From NCBI RefSeq assembly GCF_004137255.1, contig NZ_SDWT01000004.1, forward strand, positions 124,001 through 188,000: 64,000 nucleotides of DNA, in the 5' to 3' direction. The stretch is from Nocardioides oleivorans (lineage in GTDB: Bacteria > Actinomycetota > Actinomycetes > Propionibacteriales > Nocardioidaceae). The translations under genes were made by a program, and so were the position numbers. Shown one piece after another: positions 47,731 to 55,435 of the stretch. Under the pieces are notes generated by a model. It did no database searches and was not told the origin of the DNA. It worked only from the letters and a program-made list of their open reading frames with translations. The number at the start of each line of letters is the position of its first letter. Positions within the stretch are counted from its first letter, which is position 1.

Positions 47731-48094
47731 CGTCGCCCCAGCCCTCGGGCCGGTCCCTCCTCGGCAGCCGCGAGACGACCAGCCGGTAGGACTCCTCGAC
47801 CGCCTCCTCGAGCTCGTCGTCCGGGATCGCCCCGGCCAGGGCCAGGTCGTTCCAGCCGGAGCGGCCGATGTAGGCCATCACGCTGGCGTCGTCGGGATAC
47901 CGGTCGAGCCACTCGTCGGCGACCTCGCGGGTCAGCCCGGACTTCACGCCCACCCTGTCGGCGGCGAGGAAGGCGAAGATCTTGCCCCGCTCCCCCGGCC
48001 CCACCTTGAAGACCGGGTGCTCGTGGTCCCAGGGGTTGTCCGGCCAGGCGCCCAGGAGGCCGGCGCAGAGCGCGTGCATCTCCTCCACGTCCAC
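47708..48094 (-). CDS. MmcQ/YjbR family protein
   Basis: 128-residue MmcQ/YjbR (DUF419) protein, a small CyaY-like fold with DNA-binding-type features and no fixed function. Seen: the N-terminal LCAGLLGAWPDNPWDHEHPVFKVG region, GKIFAFLA, EWLDRYPDDASVMAYIGRSGWNDLAL and a C-terminal EESYRLVVSRLPRRDRP. Only 17 bp separate it from the hemerythrin gene upstream on the same strand, so they are probably cotranscribed. GTG 48094 has GGAGGAG 9 nt upstream. Confidence 0.85.
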   Translation of the reverse strand: MDVEEMHALCAGLLGAWPDNPWDHEHPVFKVGPGERGKIFAFLAADRVGVKSGLTREVADEWLDRYPDDASVMAYIGRSGWNDLALAGAIPDDELEEAVEESYRLVVSRLPRRDRPEGWGDVSDAASS

Positions 48095-48111
48095 GCCCTG
48101 CGCCTCCTCCG

Positions 48112-48681
48112 TCAGTCGTCGTCCTCGTCCTCGTCGTCGTCGTCGTCGAGGAGGCCCTCCTCCTCGGCAGCCTGCACGATGCGTCGTACGTTGTCGATGC
48201 TGCCGCAGTCGTCGTCGAGCTGCTGGTTGCGCTCGGTGGCGAAGGCCTTGCCGAGGTCGGCCCGCACCTGCTCGCCGACCTCCTCGCGGGCCGGGTTGAG
48301 GATCGTCAGCTCCTCCTCGGTCAGGTGGTGGTTGAGCGCCGTGGCGAGCTCCTCCACCGCGTCGTCGAACGCCTGCGTGTCGGTGCCCTTGAGCTCCAGC
48401 ACCTTGAGCATCGCCTCGTGTCCCTCGGCGTGCTCCTCCTCGCCGTGCTCGGCCTCGTGCTCGGTGATCGCGTCCTTGCGACGGAGCTTGGGGTAGACGT
48501 GCTTCTCCTCGGCCTCGGCGTGCGCGACGTGCAGCGCGGCCAGCGCACGGCGTACGGCGTCGCGGTCGGAGCTGCTGTCACGCAGCTGGCGCATGAGGGA
48601 CTCGAAGCGCCGGTGGTCCTCGAGGATCAGGTCGATGACGTCGCCCGAGATGGGCCGGCCGAGGTCGATAGGGGTACTCAT
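48112..48681 (-). CDS. Hemerythrin HHE-domain protein with acidic tail
   Basis: 189-residue HHE cation-binding protein: ILEDHRRFESLM gives the first His, HAEAEEKHVYPKL and AEHGEEEHAEGHEAML the central set, and LNHHLTEEELTIL the last, enough for a di-iron site. The chain ends in a run of Asp/Glu (EEGLLDDDDDEDEDDD). Such proteins sense or carry O2/NO or store iron. ATG 48681 (MSTPIDLGRP) was chosen over a codon 12 residues earlier. A CCACAC/GTGTGG palindrome lies upstream. Confidence 0.88.
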   Translation of the reverse strand: MSTPIDLGRPISGDVIDLILEDHRRFESLMRQLRDSSSDRDAVRRALAALHVAHAEAEEKHVYPKLRRKDAITEHEAEHGEEEHAEGHEAMLKVLELKGTDTQAFDDAVEELATALNHHLTEEELTILNPAREEVGEQVRADLGKAFATERNQQLDDDCGSIDNVRRIVQAAEEEGLLDDDDDEDEDDD

Positions 48682-48713
48682 GCAGCGACCGTGCCGCGCG
48701 CACCCGTGACACA

Positions 48714-48727
48714 CCACACCCGTGTGG
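48714..48727. promoter_or_regulatory. Palindrome CCACAC-CC-GTGTGG between divergent hemerythrin and DUF1707 genes
   Basis: Inverted repeat with 6-bp arms and 2-bp centre, 33 bp upstream of the hemerythrin ATG and 17 bp upstream of the DUF1707 -10 box; a possible shared operator. Confidence 0.4.
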
Positions 48728-48743
48728 GGGTGCGGGCCCTGCC

Positions 48744-48749
48744 TATGCT
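48744..48749 (+). promoter_or_regulatory. -10 box (TATGCT), leaderless start of DUF1707 gene
   Basis: TATGCT, 6-nt spacer, ATG 48756. Confidence 0.6.
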
Positions 48750-48755
48750 GGCCGC

Positions 48756-49322
48756 ATGTCGTCCTCCGACGTGTGGGCTCGCTTCGAGCACGACCCGCGC
48801 TCCCCCCAGGCAGCCCGGCTGCGCGCGTCGGACAAGGACCGTGACGTCGCGTTCGAGGCCCTCGGCGAGGCCTTCGCCGAGGGGCGGCTCGACCACGAGG
48901 AGTACGACGAGCGCCTCACGGCCGTGAGCACCGCGAAGGTCCTCGGCGACGTGGTCCCGCAGCTGCAGGACCTCGTCCCCGACGCGCCCACCGGCGCTCT
49001 CGCCCGCCGCGCCGGCGGGTCGGTCGTCCGGCCGGACGTCCACGAGCAGGCCGTGGCCAAGTGGCGGTCCGACCGGCGCGAGGCCGTGACGGGGTTCATC
49101 GGCCTCTCGGTGCTGCTCTGGACGATCTGGGCGGTCACCATGCTCGGTGGATTCCCCTGGCCGCTCTTCCCGACCGGCTTCGCCCTGATGAACCTCGTGC
49201 GCACCGTCGTGCAGAAGCAGGACATCATCGAGGCCCACGAGAAGCGCCTGCTCAAGCGGGAGAAGAAGGCCCTCGACCTCGAGCGCCAGAAGCAGAAGGA
49301 GCTGGAGTCCGGCTCGGACTGA
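48756..49322 (+). CDS. DUF1707 (SHOCT-like) membrane protein
   Basis: 188 residues. The DUF1707 domain, common in actinobacteria, is at about 20-75: RLRASDKDRDVAFEALGEAFAEGRLDHEEYDERL (quoted part EGRLDHEEYDERL) ending LGDVVPQLQDLVPD. Two hydrophobic segments follow (TGFIGLSVLLWTIWAVTMLGG and WPLFPTGFALMNLV), then a charged C-terminal helix rich in Lys/Glu (LLKREKKALDLERQKQKELE), probably a cytoplasmic coiled coil. Function unknown. Confidence 0.85.
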   Translation: MSSSDVWARFEHDPRSPQAARLRASDKDRDVAFEALGEAFAEGRLDHEEYDERLTAVSTAKVLGDVVPQLQDLVPDAPTGALARRAGGSVVRPDVHEQAVAKWRSDRREAVTGFIGLSVLLWTIWAVTMLGGFPWPLFPTGFALMNLVRTVVQKQDIIEAHEKRLLKREKKALDLERQKQKELESGSD

Positions 49323-49326
49323 CCCC

Positions 49327-49433
49327 CCTCACTTCGTCGCCGGCGCGCTCGCTTCGCTCGCTCGCAGCTCCTCGCTCGTCGAGGACCCTTCGAGCTCGTT
49401 CCTCGCTCGGGGCCCTCTCCTCACTTCGTCGCC
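49327..49433. repeat. 15-bp direct repeat spanning the uvrB stop and a GCGAGC-rich spacer
   Basis: CCTCACTTCGTCGCC occurs at 49327-49341 and 49419-49433; the second copy covers the last codons and stop of uvrB. Between them is a low-complexity CGCTCG/CTTCG-rich stretch. It may be a duplicated gene end or a small interspersed element. Confidence 0.55.
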
Positions 49434-51550
49434 TCCATCATCTGGCGGAGCTCCTTCTTCAGGTCGGAGATCTCGTCGCGGAGGCGGGCGGCGACCTCGA
49501 ACTGGAGCTCGGCGGCAGCCGTCCTCATCTGGTCGGTCAGGCCCTGGATCAGCTCGGCCAGGTCGGCGCTGGGGATGCCGGCGGTGTCGGGCGCCTCGGC
49601 GTGGATCCGCGACAGCGCCGGGGTCGGCGACTTGCCGGGCTTGACGCCACCGGCGCGACCCTTCTGGCCGACGTCGGCCCAGGTCCGCAGCAGCTCCTCG
49701 GTGTTCTCGTCCTCGCGGGCGAGCATCTCGGTGATGTCGGCGATCTTCTTGCGCAGCGGCTGGGGGTCGATCCCGCGCTCGGTGTTGTAGGCGACCTGGA
49801 TCGCACGACGACGGTTGGTCTCGTCGATCGCCGCCTCCATCGACGGCGTGATCTTGTCGGCATACATGTGGACCTGGCCGGACACGTTGCGCGCCGCGCG
49901 ACCGATGGTCTGGATGAGCGACTTGTCGGAGCGCAGGAAGCCCTCCTTGTCGGCGTCGAGGATCGAGACCAGCGACACCTCCGGCAGGTCGAGGCCCTCG
50001 CGGAGCAGGTTGATGCCGACGAGGACGTCGTACTCGCCCATCCGCAGCTCGCGCAGCAGCTCGATGCGGCGCAGCGTGTCGACCTCGGAGTGGAGGTAGC
50101 GGGTGCGGATGTTGGCGTCGAGGAGGTAGTCGGTGAGGTCCTCCGACATCTTCTTGGTCAGCGTGGTGACGAGCACGCGCTCGTTCTTCTCGGCGCGGGT
50201 GCGGATCTCGTGGATCAGGTCGTCGATCTGGCCCTTGGTCGGCTTGACCACGACCTCCGGGTCGACGAGACCGGTCGGGCGGATGATCTGTTGCACCGCG
50301 TTGTCGGCGCCGCCGACCTTGTCGAGCTCGTAGTTGCCGGGCGTCGCCGACAGGTAGATCGTCTGGCCGATCCGGTCGAGGAACTCCTCCCACCGCAGCG
50401 GCCGGTTGTCCATCGCGCTGGGCAACCGGAAGCCGTGGTCGACGAGGTTGCGCTTGCGCGACATGTCGCCCTCGTACATCCCGCCGATCTGCGGGACCGC
50501 GACGTGCGACTCGTCGACGACGAGCACGAAGTCCTCGGGGAAGTAGTCGAGCAGCGTGTTGGGCGCGCTGCCGCGAGTGCGGCCGTCCATGTGCATCGAG
50601 TAGTTCTCGATGCCCGAGCACGAGCCGACCTGGCGCATCATCTCGAGGTCGTAGGTCGTGCGCATCCGCAGCCGCTGCGCCTCGAGGAGCTTGCCCTGCT
50701 TCTCGAAGGTGGCGAGCTGGTCGTCGAGCTCGAGCTCGATGCCCTTGATCGCCCGCTCCATGCGCTCGGGACCGGCGACGTAGTGGGTGGCGGGGAAGAC
50801 GTGGAGCTCGGTGTCCTCGGAGATCACCTCGCCGGAGATCGGGTGCAGCGTCATCAGCCGCTCGATCTCGTCGCCGAAGAACTCGATCCGGATCGCGAGC
50901 TCCTCGTAGACGGGGAAGATCTCGAGGGTGTCGCCGCGGACCCGGAAGGTGCCGCGGGTGAAGGACATGTCGTTGCGCGTGTACTGGATCTCGACGAGTC
51001 GGCGGAGCACCGAGTCGCGGTCGTGCTCCTCACCGACCCGGAGCTGCAGCATGCGGTCGACGTACTCCTGCGGGGTGCCGAGGCCGTAGATGCAGGACAC
51101 CGTCGAGACCACGATCGTGTCGCGGCGGGTCAGCAGGCTGTTGGTCGCGCTGTGGCGCAGCCGCTCGACCTCCTCGTTGATGGAGGAGTCCTTCTCGATG
51201 TAGGTGTCGGTCTGGGGGACGTAGGCCTCGGGCTGGTAGTAGTCGTAGTAGGAGACGAAGTACTCCACCGCGTTGCCCGGGAACAGCTGGCGCAGCTCGT
51301 TGGCGAACTGCGCGGCGAGCGTCTTGTTGGGCTGGAGGACGAGCACCGGGCGCTGGAGCTGCTCCGCCACCCAGGCGACGGTCGCCGTCTTGCCGGTGCC
51401 GGTGGCACCCAGGAGCACGACGTCCTGGACGCCGCCGTTGACCCGCTCGACGATCTCCTTGATCGCCGCCGGTTGGTCGCCGGACGGCTGGTAGTCGGAG
51501 ACGACCTCGAAGGGCGCCACCCGGCGCTGAAGATCGGTGATCGGACGCAT
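49421..51550 (-). CDS. uvrB: UvrB, excinuclease ABC subunit B
   Basis: 709-residue DNA-damage-verification helicase of excision repair. Walker A GATGTGKT near residue 48, the damage-probing beta-hairpin YYDYYQPEAYVP, DESHVAVPQIGGMYEGD, helicase motifs VGINLLREGLDLPEV and QTIGRAARN, and the C-terminal UVR motif (LQFEVAARLRDEISDLKKEL) that binds UvrC. ATG 51550 is set by TAGGCT 6 nt upstream. No SOS palindrome is visible here, unlike uvrA. Near-normal length. Confidence 0.97.
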   Translation of the reverse strand: MRPITDLQRRVAPFEVVSDYQPSGDQPAAIKEIVERVNGGVQDVVLLGATGTGKTATVAWVAEQLQRPVLVLQPNKTLAAQFANELRQLFPGNAVEYFVSYYDYYQPEAYVPQTDTYIEKDSSINEEVERLRHSATNSLLTRRDTIVVSTVSCIYGLGTPQEYVDRMLQLRVGEEHDRDSVLRRLVEIQYTRNDMSFTRGTFRVRGDTLEIFPVYEELAIRIEFFGDEIERLMTLHPISGEVISEDTELHVFPATHYVAGPERMERAIKGIELELDDQLATFEKQGKLLEAQRLRMRTTYDLEMMRQVGSCSGIENYSMHMDGRTRGSAPNTLLDYFPEDFVLVVDESHVAVPQIGGMYEGDMSRKRNLVDHGFRLPSAMDNRPLRWEEFLDRIGQTIYLSATPGNYELDKVGGADNAVQQIIRPTGLVDPEVVVKPTKGQIDDLIHEIRTRAEKNERVLVTTLTKKMSEDLTDYLLDANIRTRYLHSEVDTLRRIELLRELRMGEYDVLVGINLLREGLDLPEVSLVSILDADKEGFLRSDKSLIQTIGRAARNVSGQVHMYADKITPSMEAAIDETNRRRAIQVAYNTERGIDPQPLRKKIADITEMLAREDENTEELLRTWADVGQKGRAGGVKPGKSPTPALSRIHAEAPDTAGIPSADLAELIQGLTDQMRTAAAELQFEVAARLRDEISDLKKELRQMMEATK

Positions 51551-51556
51551 GCGTCG

Positions 51557-51562
51557 AGCCTA
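51557..51562 (-). promoter_or_regulatory. -10 box (TAGGCT), leaderless start of uvrB
   Basis: TAGGCT on the minus strand, 6-nt spacer, ATG 51550. Confidence 0.6.
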
Positions 51563-51623
51563 CGGCGCGGCACCGACAGCGGCTTCGTGAGCGTGCCGTG
51601 ACCCACCCGTGACCCCCCGTGTG

Positions 51624-51629
51624 CAGACT
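51624..51629 (+). promoter_or_regulatory. -10 box (CAGACT), probable leaderless start of META lipoprotein
   Basis: CAGACT, 6-nt spacer, ATG 51636; C-first variant of the common TAGACT. Confidence 0.4.
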
Positions 51630-51635
51630 CCCGGC

Positions 51636-52445
51636 ATGGGGGTACGACGAGTGCTCGGCGCGGTGGCGACAGCGAGCCTGCTGGTCCTGGTCGGGTGCTC
51701 GCCCAGCGGCGGGCCGGACGTCGACGTCGAGGGCACGTGGGTGCTGGTGGCCGGCCGCACCGCCGACGATCCGCTCGCCGTGCCACCCGGCTCGCGGGTC
51801 TCGCTGACGTTCGCCGGGTCGGATGCCGGCGGGAAGGGGCCCTGCAACGACTACGGATCCTCCTTCGACGTCGACGGATCAGCCTTCGAGATCACCGGCC
51901 CGGGCGGCATCAGCCAGACCCTGGCCGGGTGTGACGGGTCGCTGGGCGTCCTCGAGTCGGCGTACCTCGCCGCGCTCGGCGAGGTCGACACGGTCGCCCG
52001 TGACGGCGACGAGCTCACGCTCCGCGGGAAGGGCTCCGAGCTGGTGTTCACGGCGACGGCGCCCTGGCCCCGGGCCGCGGTGGTCGGCCACACCTGGCGG
52101 CTCGCGAGCTGGAGGGACGACGCCGGCGTCGAGCACCGAGCGACCGATGAGGGAACCTCACGTCCGACCCTGCTCCTCGAGATGAGGGGACGACGAGGGG
52201 GACCGATCACCTCGACCTCCGGGTGCCGCACGATGCGTGGGCACTGGACCGAGTGGCGAGGACAGCCCACGGTCATGCGATCGGGGTGGAAGGGCGACTG
52301 CCTTCACTTCACCGACCGGGCGAGGGCGATCGAGTCGATGATGTCCGAGCTCGTCCTCGAGGTGCGCGAACGGGACGGACATCGCGAGCTGGTCGTGAGG
52401 AACGCGCACGGGGCGAGCGGAGCCGAGCTCGTCTACCGCCTCTGA
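51636..52445 (+). CDS. META-domain (HslJ-like) lipoprotein
   Basis: 269-residue secreted lipoprotein. Signal with lipobox LLVLVGCS, lipidated Cys near residue 21. Two META/HslJ-like domains follow: the first with VEGTWVLVAGRT...GKGPCNDYGSSFDVDG, the second with VVGHTWRLASWRDDAGVEH...STSGCRTMRGHW; each keeps the small-beta-barrel Cys/Asn-type core. Function in the envelope is unknown; HslJ in E. coli is linked to novobiocin tolerance. The start was chosen at ATG 51636, directly before the signal peptide. Confidence 0.8.
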   Translation: MGVRRVLGAVATASLLVLVGCSPSGGPDVDVEGTWVLVAGRTADDPLAVPPGSRVSLTFAGSDAGGKGPCNDYGSSFDVDGSAFEITGPGGISQTLAGCDGSLGVLESAYLAALGEVDTVARDGDELTLRGKGSELVFTATAPWPRAAVVGHTWRLASWRDDAGVEHRATDEGTSRPTLLLEMRGRRGGPITSTSGCRTMRGHWTEWRGQPTVMRSGWKGDCLHFTDRARAIESMMSELVLEVRERDGHRELVVRNAHGASGAELVYRL

Positions 52446-52452
52446 CCGGACT

Positions 52453-52458
52453 TACGCT
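52453..52458 (+). promoter_or_regulatory. -10 box (TACGCT), leaderless start of TIGR02569-like gene
   Basis: TACGCT, 6-nt spacer, GTG 52465. Confidence 0.55.
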
Positions 52459-52464
52459 CACCTC

Positions 52465-53283
52465 GTGCCCCACCCGTCACAGCCGCCCGACCACGTCCTC
52501 GACCTGTTCGCGGCCGAGGGCGTCCTGGAGCCGCTCCCGGGCGGACGCGGCACGAGCTGGCGAGCCGGTGACCTCGTCCTCTCCCCCGGCCACGACGAGT
52601 CGGAGGCGTGGATCGCGCCGATCCAGGCACGACTCGCCGTGCGCCTCGACGAGGCCGTCCCGCGGTCGCTGCGGCTCGCCCTCCCCGTCCCGGCCCGCGA
52701 CGGCCACCTGACGGCGGACGGCTGGGCGGCCACGCGCTTCGAGCCCGGTACGACGCACTGCCGCGACCTGCCGACCCTGCGCGCCACGGCACACCTCTTG
52801 CACGCCCACCTCGCCACCGCCGTGCCGGAGCGGCCGTCCCAGCTCGACGCGCGCGACGACCGGTGGGCCGTCGCCGACCGGGCGACCCACGACGGCACCG
52901 CCGAGCAGGCGGCCGCCGCCCGACCGCACCTCCGCGACCTGGTGGGCACGCTCGCGGCGGGCCTCGACACGGACCTCGACACGGACCTCGACACGGACCT
53001 CGGCCGCGAGCAGCTCGTCCACGCCGACCTCGCCGGCAACGTGCTGCTCGACGCGGACGGCATCCCGTTCGTGGTCGACTTCTCCCCCGCCTGGCGCTCG
53101 CCGCTGTGGGCCGAGGCGGTCTGCGTGCTCGATGCCGTGCTGTGGCTCCGGGCCCCGGTGGCGGCGCTCGACGAGTGGCGGACCGGCGCGCCGCGCCGGG
53201 CGATGCTGCGAGCCGCGCTCTTCCGGGTCCTGTCCGACGACCCGTGCGACGTCGCTCGCTACGAGGCGCTCGGGCTCTCCTGA
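52465..53283 (+). CDS. APH-like protein (TIGR02569-type)
   Basis: 272-residue protein resembling the actinobacterial TIGR02569 group, a remote APH-kinase relative. Catalytic-loop-like LVHADLAGNVLLD (HxDxxxxN) and metal-like FVVDFSPAWRSP are present, while the glycine-rich N-lobe loop is poor, so kinase activity is unproven. An acidic LDT-DLDT repeat encoded by three 12-bp units sits just before the catalytic loop. GTG 52465 is set by the -10 box. Acceptor unknown. Confidence 0.7.
   Translation: MPHPSQPPDHVLDLFAAEGVLEPLPGGRGTSWRAGDLVLSPGHDESEAWIAPIQARLAVRLDEAVPRSLRLALPVPARDGHLTADGWAATRFEPGTTHCRDLPTLRATAHLLHAHLATAVPERPSQLDARDDRWAVADRATHDGTAEQAAAARPHLRDLVGTLAAGLDTDLDTDLDTDLGREQLVHADLAGNVLLDADGIPFVVDFSPAWRSPLWAEAVCVLDAVLWLRAPVAALDEWRTGAPRRAMLRAALFRVLSDDPCDVARYEALGLS
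52963..52998 (+). repeat. Three tandem 12-bp units within coding sequence
   Basis: CTCGACACGGAC repeated three times exactly, encoding LDTD three times, in frame. Copy number could vary between strains without frameshift. Confidence 0.9.
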
Positions 53284-53287
53284 GGTC

Positions 53288-53872
53288 TCAGCGCACCCGG
53301 TCGAGGGTGACGACCCGGACCCCACCGGCCAGGTCGACCTGACCGACGGGCTCGAAGCGGGCGTGGGCGAAGGGCCCCTCGAAGAGCCGCTTCCCGTCGC
53401 CGATCACCGACGGGTTGACCTTCAGCACGAGCCGGTCGATCTCGGGCAGCAGCGAGTGGGCGAGCGTGCCGCCGCCGACGAGCCAGAGGTCCGCGCCGTC
53501 CTCGGCCTTCAGCTCGCGCACCCGCGCGAGCGGGTCGTCCGACACGACCTCGACCGGCAGGTCGGTCCGGTCGGCCAGCGTGCGGGACACGACGACGTGG
53601 CGCAGGTGCGGGTAGGCATCGGTGAGTCCCGCCGCCAGCCCGATGTCGTACGACGCCCTCCCCTCGATGACGGTGTCGAAGGCCTTCCCGGGACCCTCGA
53701 CGCCGAGCGCCTCGCGGGCGGGGCCGGGCAGGGTCTCGGGCCACTGCGTGACGAGGTGCTCGACGAGGTCCGGGGTGACCGGCAGGAAGTCGGAGCCGCT
53801 GGGGTCACCGCCGTCCGGGCCGGCGATGAACCCGTCGAGCGTGACGGCGACGAGGTAGACGAGGCGGCGCAT
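53288..53872 (-). CDS. Dihydrofolate reductase/RibD C-terminal domain-family protein
   Basis: 194-residue NADPH-binding reductase-fold protein (RibD C-terminal/DHFR superfamily). Seen: RRLVYLVAVTLDGFIAGPDGG at the N-terminus, IEGRASYDIGL, HVVVSRTLADR, DLWLVGGGTLAHSLLPEID (NADPH pyrophosphate motif GGGTL) and LKVNPSVIGDGKRLFEG. ATG 53872 follows CAGGAT by 6 nt. Stand-alone members in actinobacteria have no fixed substrate and are not the housekeeping DHFR. Convergent with the TIGR02569-like gene (4 bp apart). Confidence 0.85.
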   Translation of the reverse strand: MRRLVYLVAVTLDGFIAGPDGGDPSGSDFLPVTPDLVEHLVTQWPETLPGPAREALGVEGPGKAFDTVIEGRASYDIGLAAGLTDAYPHLRHVVVSRTLADRTDLPVEVVSDDPLARVRELKAEDGADLWLVGGGTLAHSLLPEIDRLVLKVNPSVIGDGKRLFEGPFAHARFEPVGQVDLAGGVRVVTLDRVR

Positions 53873-53878
53873 CCCGCG

Positions 53879-53925
53879 ATCCTGCCAGCGACCGGCTTGC
53901 CGCCTCCACCCACGTGTCGCAGGAT
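53879..53925. promoter_or_regulatory. Divergent -10 boxes (CAGGAT on each strand)
   Basis: CAGGAT on the minus strand (53879-53884), 6 nt before ATG 53872, and the same hexamer on the plus strand (53920-53925), 6 nt before ATG 53932; symmetrical leaderless arrangement. Confidence 0.4.
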
Positions 53926-53931
53926 GCGGGG

Positions 53932-54153
53932 ATGGAGGGGACCGAGGCCGCGAGCCGCGAGACCGCACGCCGCTGGGGCTTCGCCATCGCCGGCGCGTGG
54001 ACCGTGCTCGCCGTCTGGGGCCTGGCCGTGGGCAACGTCTGGCTCCCGGTGCTCCAGCTCGTCCTGGCCGGGCTCACCCTGGTGGCGCTCCTCTCACCTC
54101 GGGCCGCCGCCGTCCTGCGCGCGCCGCTCCTCCCACGCCGCTGGAGGAAGTGA
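53932..54153 (+). CDS. Small two-helix membrane protein
   Basis: 73-residue hypothetical with two hydrophobic helices (GFAIAGAWTVLAVWGLAVG and WLPVLQLVLAGLTLVALL) and basic termini (RRW, LLPRRWRK). ATG 53932 is preferred to an in-frame ATG at 53914 that overlaps the -10 box. No known family recognised; it lies 37 bp upstream of the PLD-like gene but that gene has its own promoter box. Confidence 0.55.
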   Translation: MEGTEAASRETARRWGFAIAGAWTVLAVWGLAVGNVWLPVLQLVLAGLTLVALLSPRAAAVLRAPLLPRRWRK

Positions 54154-54178
54154 GCAGCACGCACGGGCGATCGCTGGG

Positions 54179-54184
54179 TAGGTT
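54179..54184 (+). promoter_or_regulatory. -10 box (TAGGTT), leaderless start of PLD-like gene
   Basis: TAGGTT, 6-nt spacer, GTG 54191. Confidence 0.6.
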
Positions 54185-54190
54185 GTCCGC

Positions 54191-55435
54191 GTGACCGCCG
54201 GACGCCTGCTGACCACGCTGCGCCGGGCGCTGCTCACGCTGCTCGGCCTCCAGGTGGGCCTCGCCGTCGCGCTGTCGCTCGTCGACTCCTACCGCCGTCG
54301 CGGCAAGAAGCCCAAGCCGTTCCCCGTGTCACCCCCGGAGACCGTGCCCGTGGGCGGCGGGCAGATCACCACCTACACCTTCGGCCGCGACCTCTACGAC
54401 GACATGCTGGCCGCGATCGACGGTGCGAAGAAGCAGATCCTCTTCGAGACCTACATCTGGAAGGGCGACGAGATGGGGTGGAAGTTCAAGACCGCCCTGA
54501 CCGCGGCCGCCGATCGCGGGGTCGACGTCCACTGCATCTACGACGGCTTCGCCAACGTCGTGGTCTCCCCGGCCTTCAAGCGGTTCTCACCGTCGTTGAA
54601 GGTGCTGCGCTACCCGGTCTGGACGGCCGGGCTGAAGTTCTGGAACCTGCGTCTCTACGGCCGCAACCACCGCAAGATGCTGATCGTCGACGAGGAGGTC
54701 GCGTTCCTCGGCGGCTACAACATCGGCTCGGCCTACGCCACCGAGTGGCGCGACACGCACGTGCGGATCACCGGGCCGGGCGTGTGGGACATGAAGCGGG
54801 CCTTCGCCGACTTCTGGAACCTCAACCGCCGCCACCGGATCAAGCGCAACGAGCGACCGCTGCTGCTGGAGACGGCGTCCGACTGGGACCCGCAGATCCG
54901 GATCCACAAGAACATCCCGCGACAGTGGTCGTTCCCCATCCGCAGCATGTACCTCGAGGCGATCCAGCGCGCCAGCCGCAACGTCTGGCTGACCACGGCC
55001 TACTTCCTGCCCGACCAGGACTTCGTCGACGCGGTCGCCGACGCCGCGCGGCGCGGTGTCGACGTACGCATCCTGCTGCCGCTGAAGTCGAACCACATCG
55101 TGGCCGACTGGATCTCCCGCGGCTACTACGGCCAGCTGCTCCGGGCGGGCGTGCGGATCGTGCGGTTCAAGGACGCGATGGTGCACGCGAAGACCGCGAC
55201 GATCGACGGCAGCTGGTCGACCGTCGGCACCGCCAACATCGACCGGCTGAGCCTGCAGGGCAACTACGAGATCAACCTCGAGGTGATCGACCCCGACTTC
55301 GCCGAGGTGATGGAGAAGGTCTTCCGCACCGACGAGTCCAACTGCCTCGAGCTCACCCTGGACGAGTGGGAGGCGCGTGACCTCAACCGGAAGTTCACCG
55401 AGAGCTTCCTGGCGCCGCTCCGCCCGTTCCTGTGA
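54191..55435 (+). CDS. Phospholipase D-like/cardiolipin synthase-type protein
   Basis: 414-residue membrane-anchored enzyme of the PLD superfamily with one N-terminal helix (ALLTLLGLQVGLAVALSLVD). Both HKD motifs are intact: HRKMLIVDEEVAFLGGYNIG and VHAKTATIDGSWSTVGTANID. It resembles bacterial cardiolipin synthases, which join two phosphatidylglycerols, although the classic two-helix N-terminus is reduced to one. The stop overlaps the MFS gene GTG (GTGA), so the two are cotranscribed. Actinobacteria often use a different (CDP-DAG) cardiolipin synthase, so another phosphatidyl transfer is possible. Confidence 0.85.
   Translation: MTAGRLLTTLRRALLTLLGLQVGLAVALSLVDSYRRRGKKPKPFPVSPPETVPVGGGQITTYTFGRDLYDDMLAAIDGAKKQILFETYIWKGDEMGWKFKTALTAAADRGVDVHCIYDGFANVVVSPAFKRFSPSLKVLRYPVWTAGLKFWNLRLYGRNHRKMLIVDEEVAFLGGYNIGSAYATEWRDTHVRITGPGVWDMKRAFADFWNLNRRHRIKRNERPLLLETASDWDPQIRIHKNIPRQWSFPIRSMYLEAIQRASRNVWLTTAYFLPDQDFVDAVADAARRGVDVRILLPLKSNHIVADWISRGYYGQLLRAGVRIVRFKDAMVHAKTATIDGSWSTVGTANIDRLSLQGNYEINLEVIDPDFAEVMEKVFRTDESNCLELTLDEWEARDLNRKFTESFLAPLRPFL

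Noticed and set aside
49340..49400. CRISPR-like or stem-loop array in the GCGAGC-rich spacer
   Set aside because: Repeats are short, irregular and not separated by spacers; stems do not pair cleanly.
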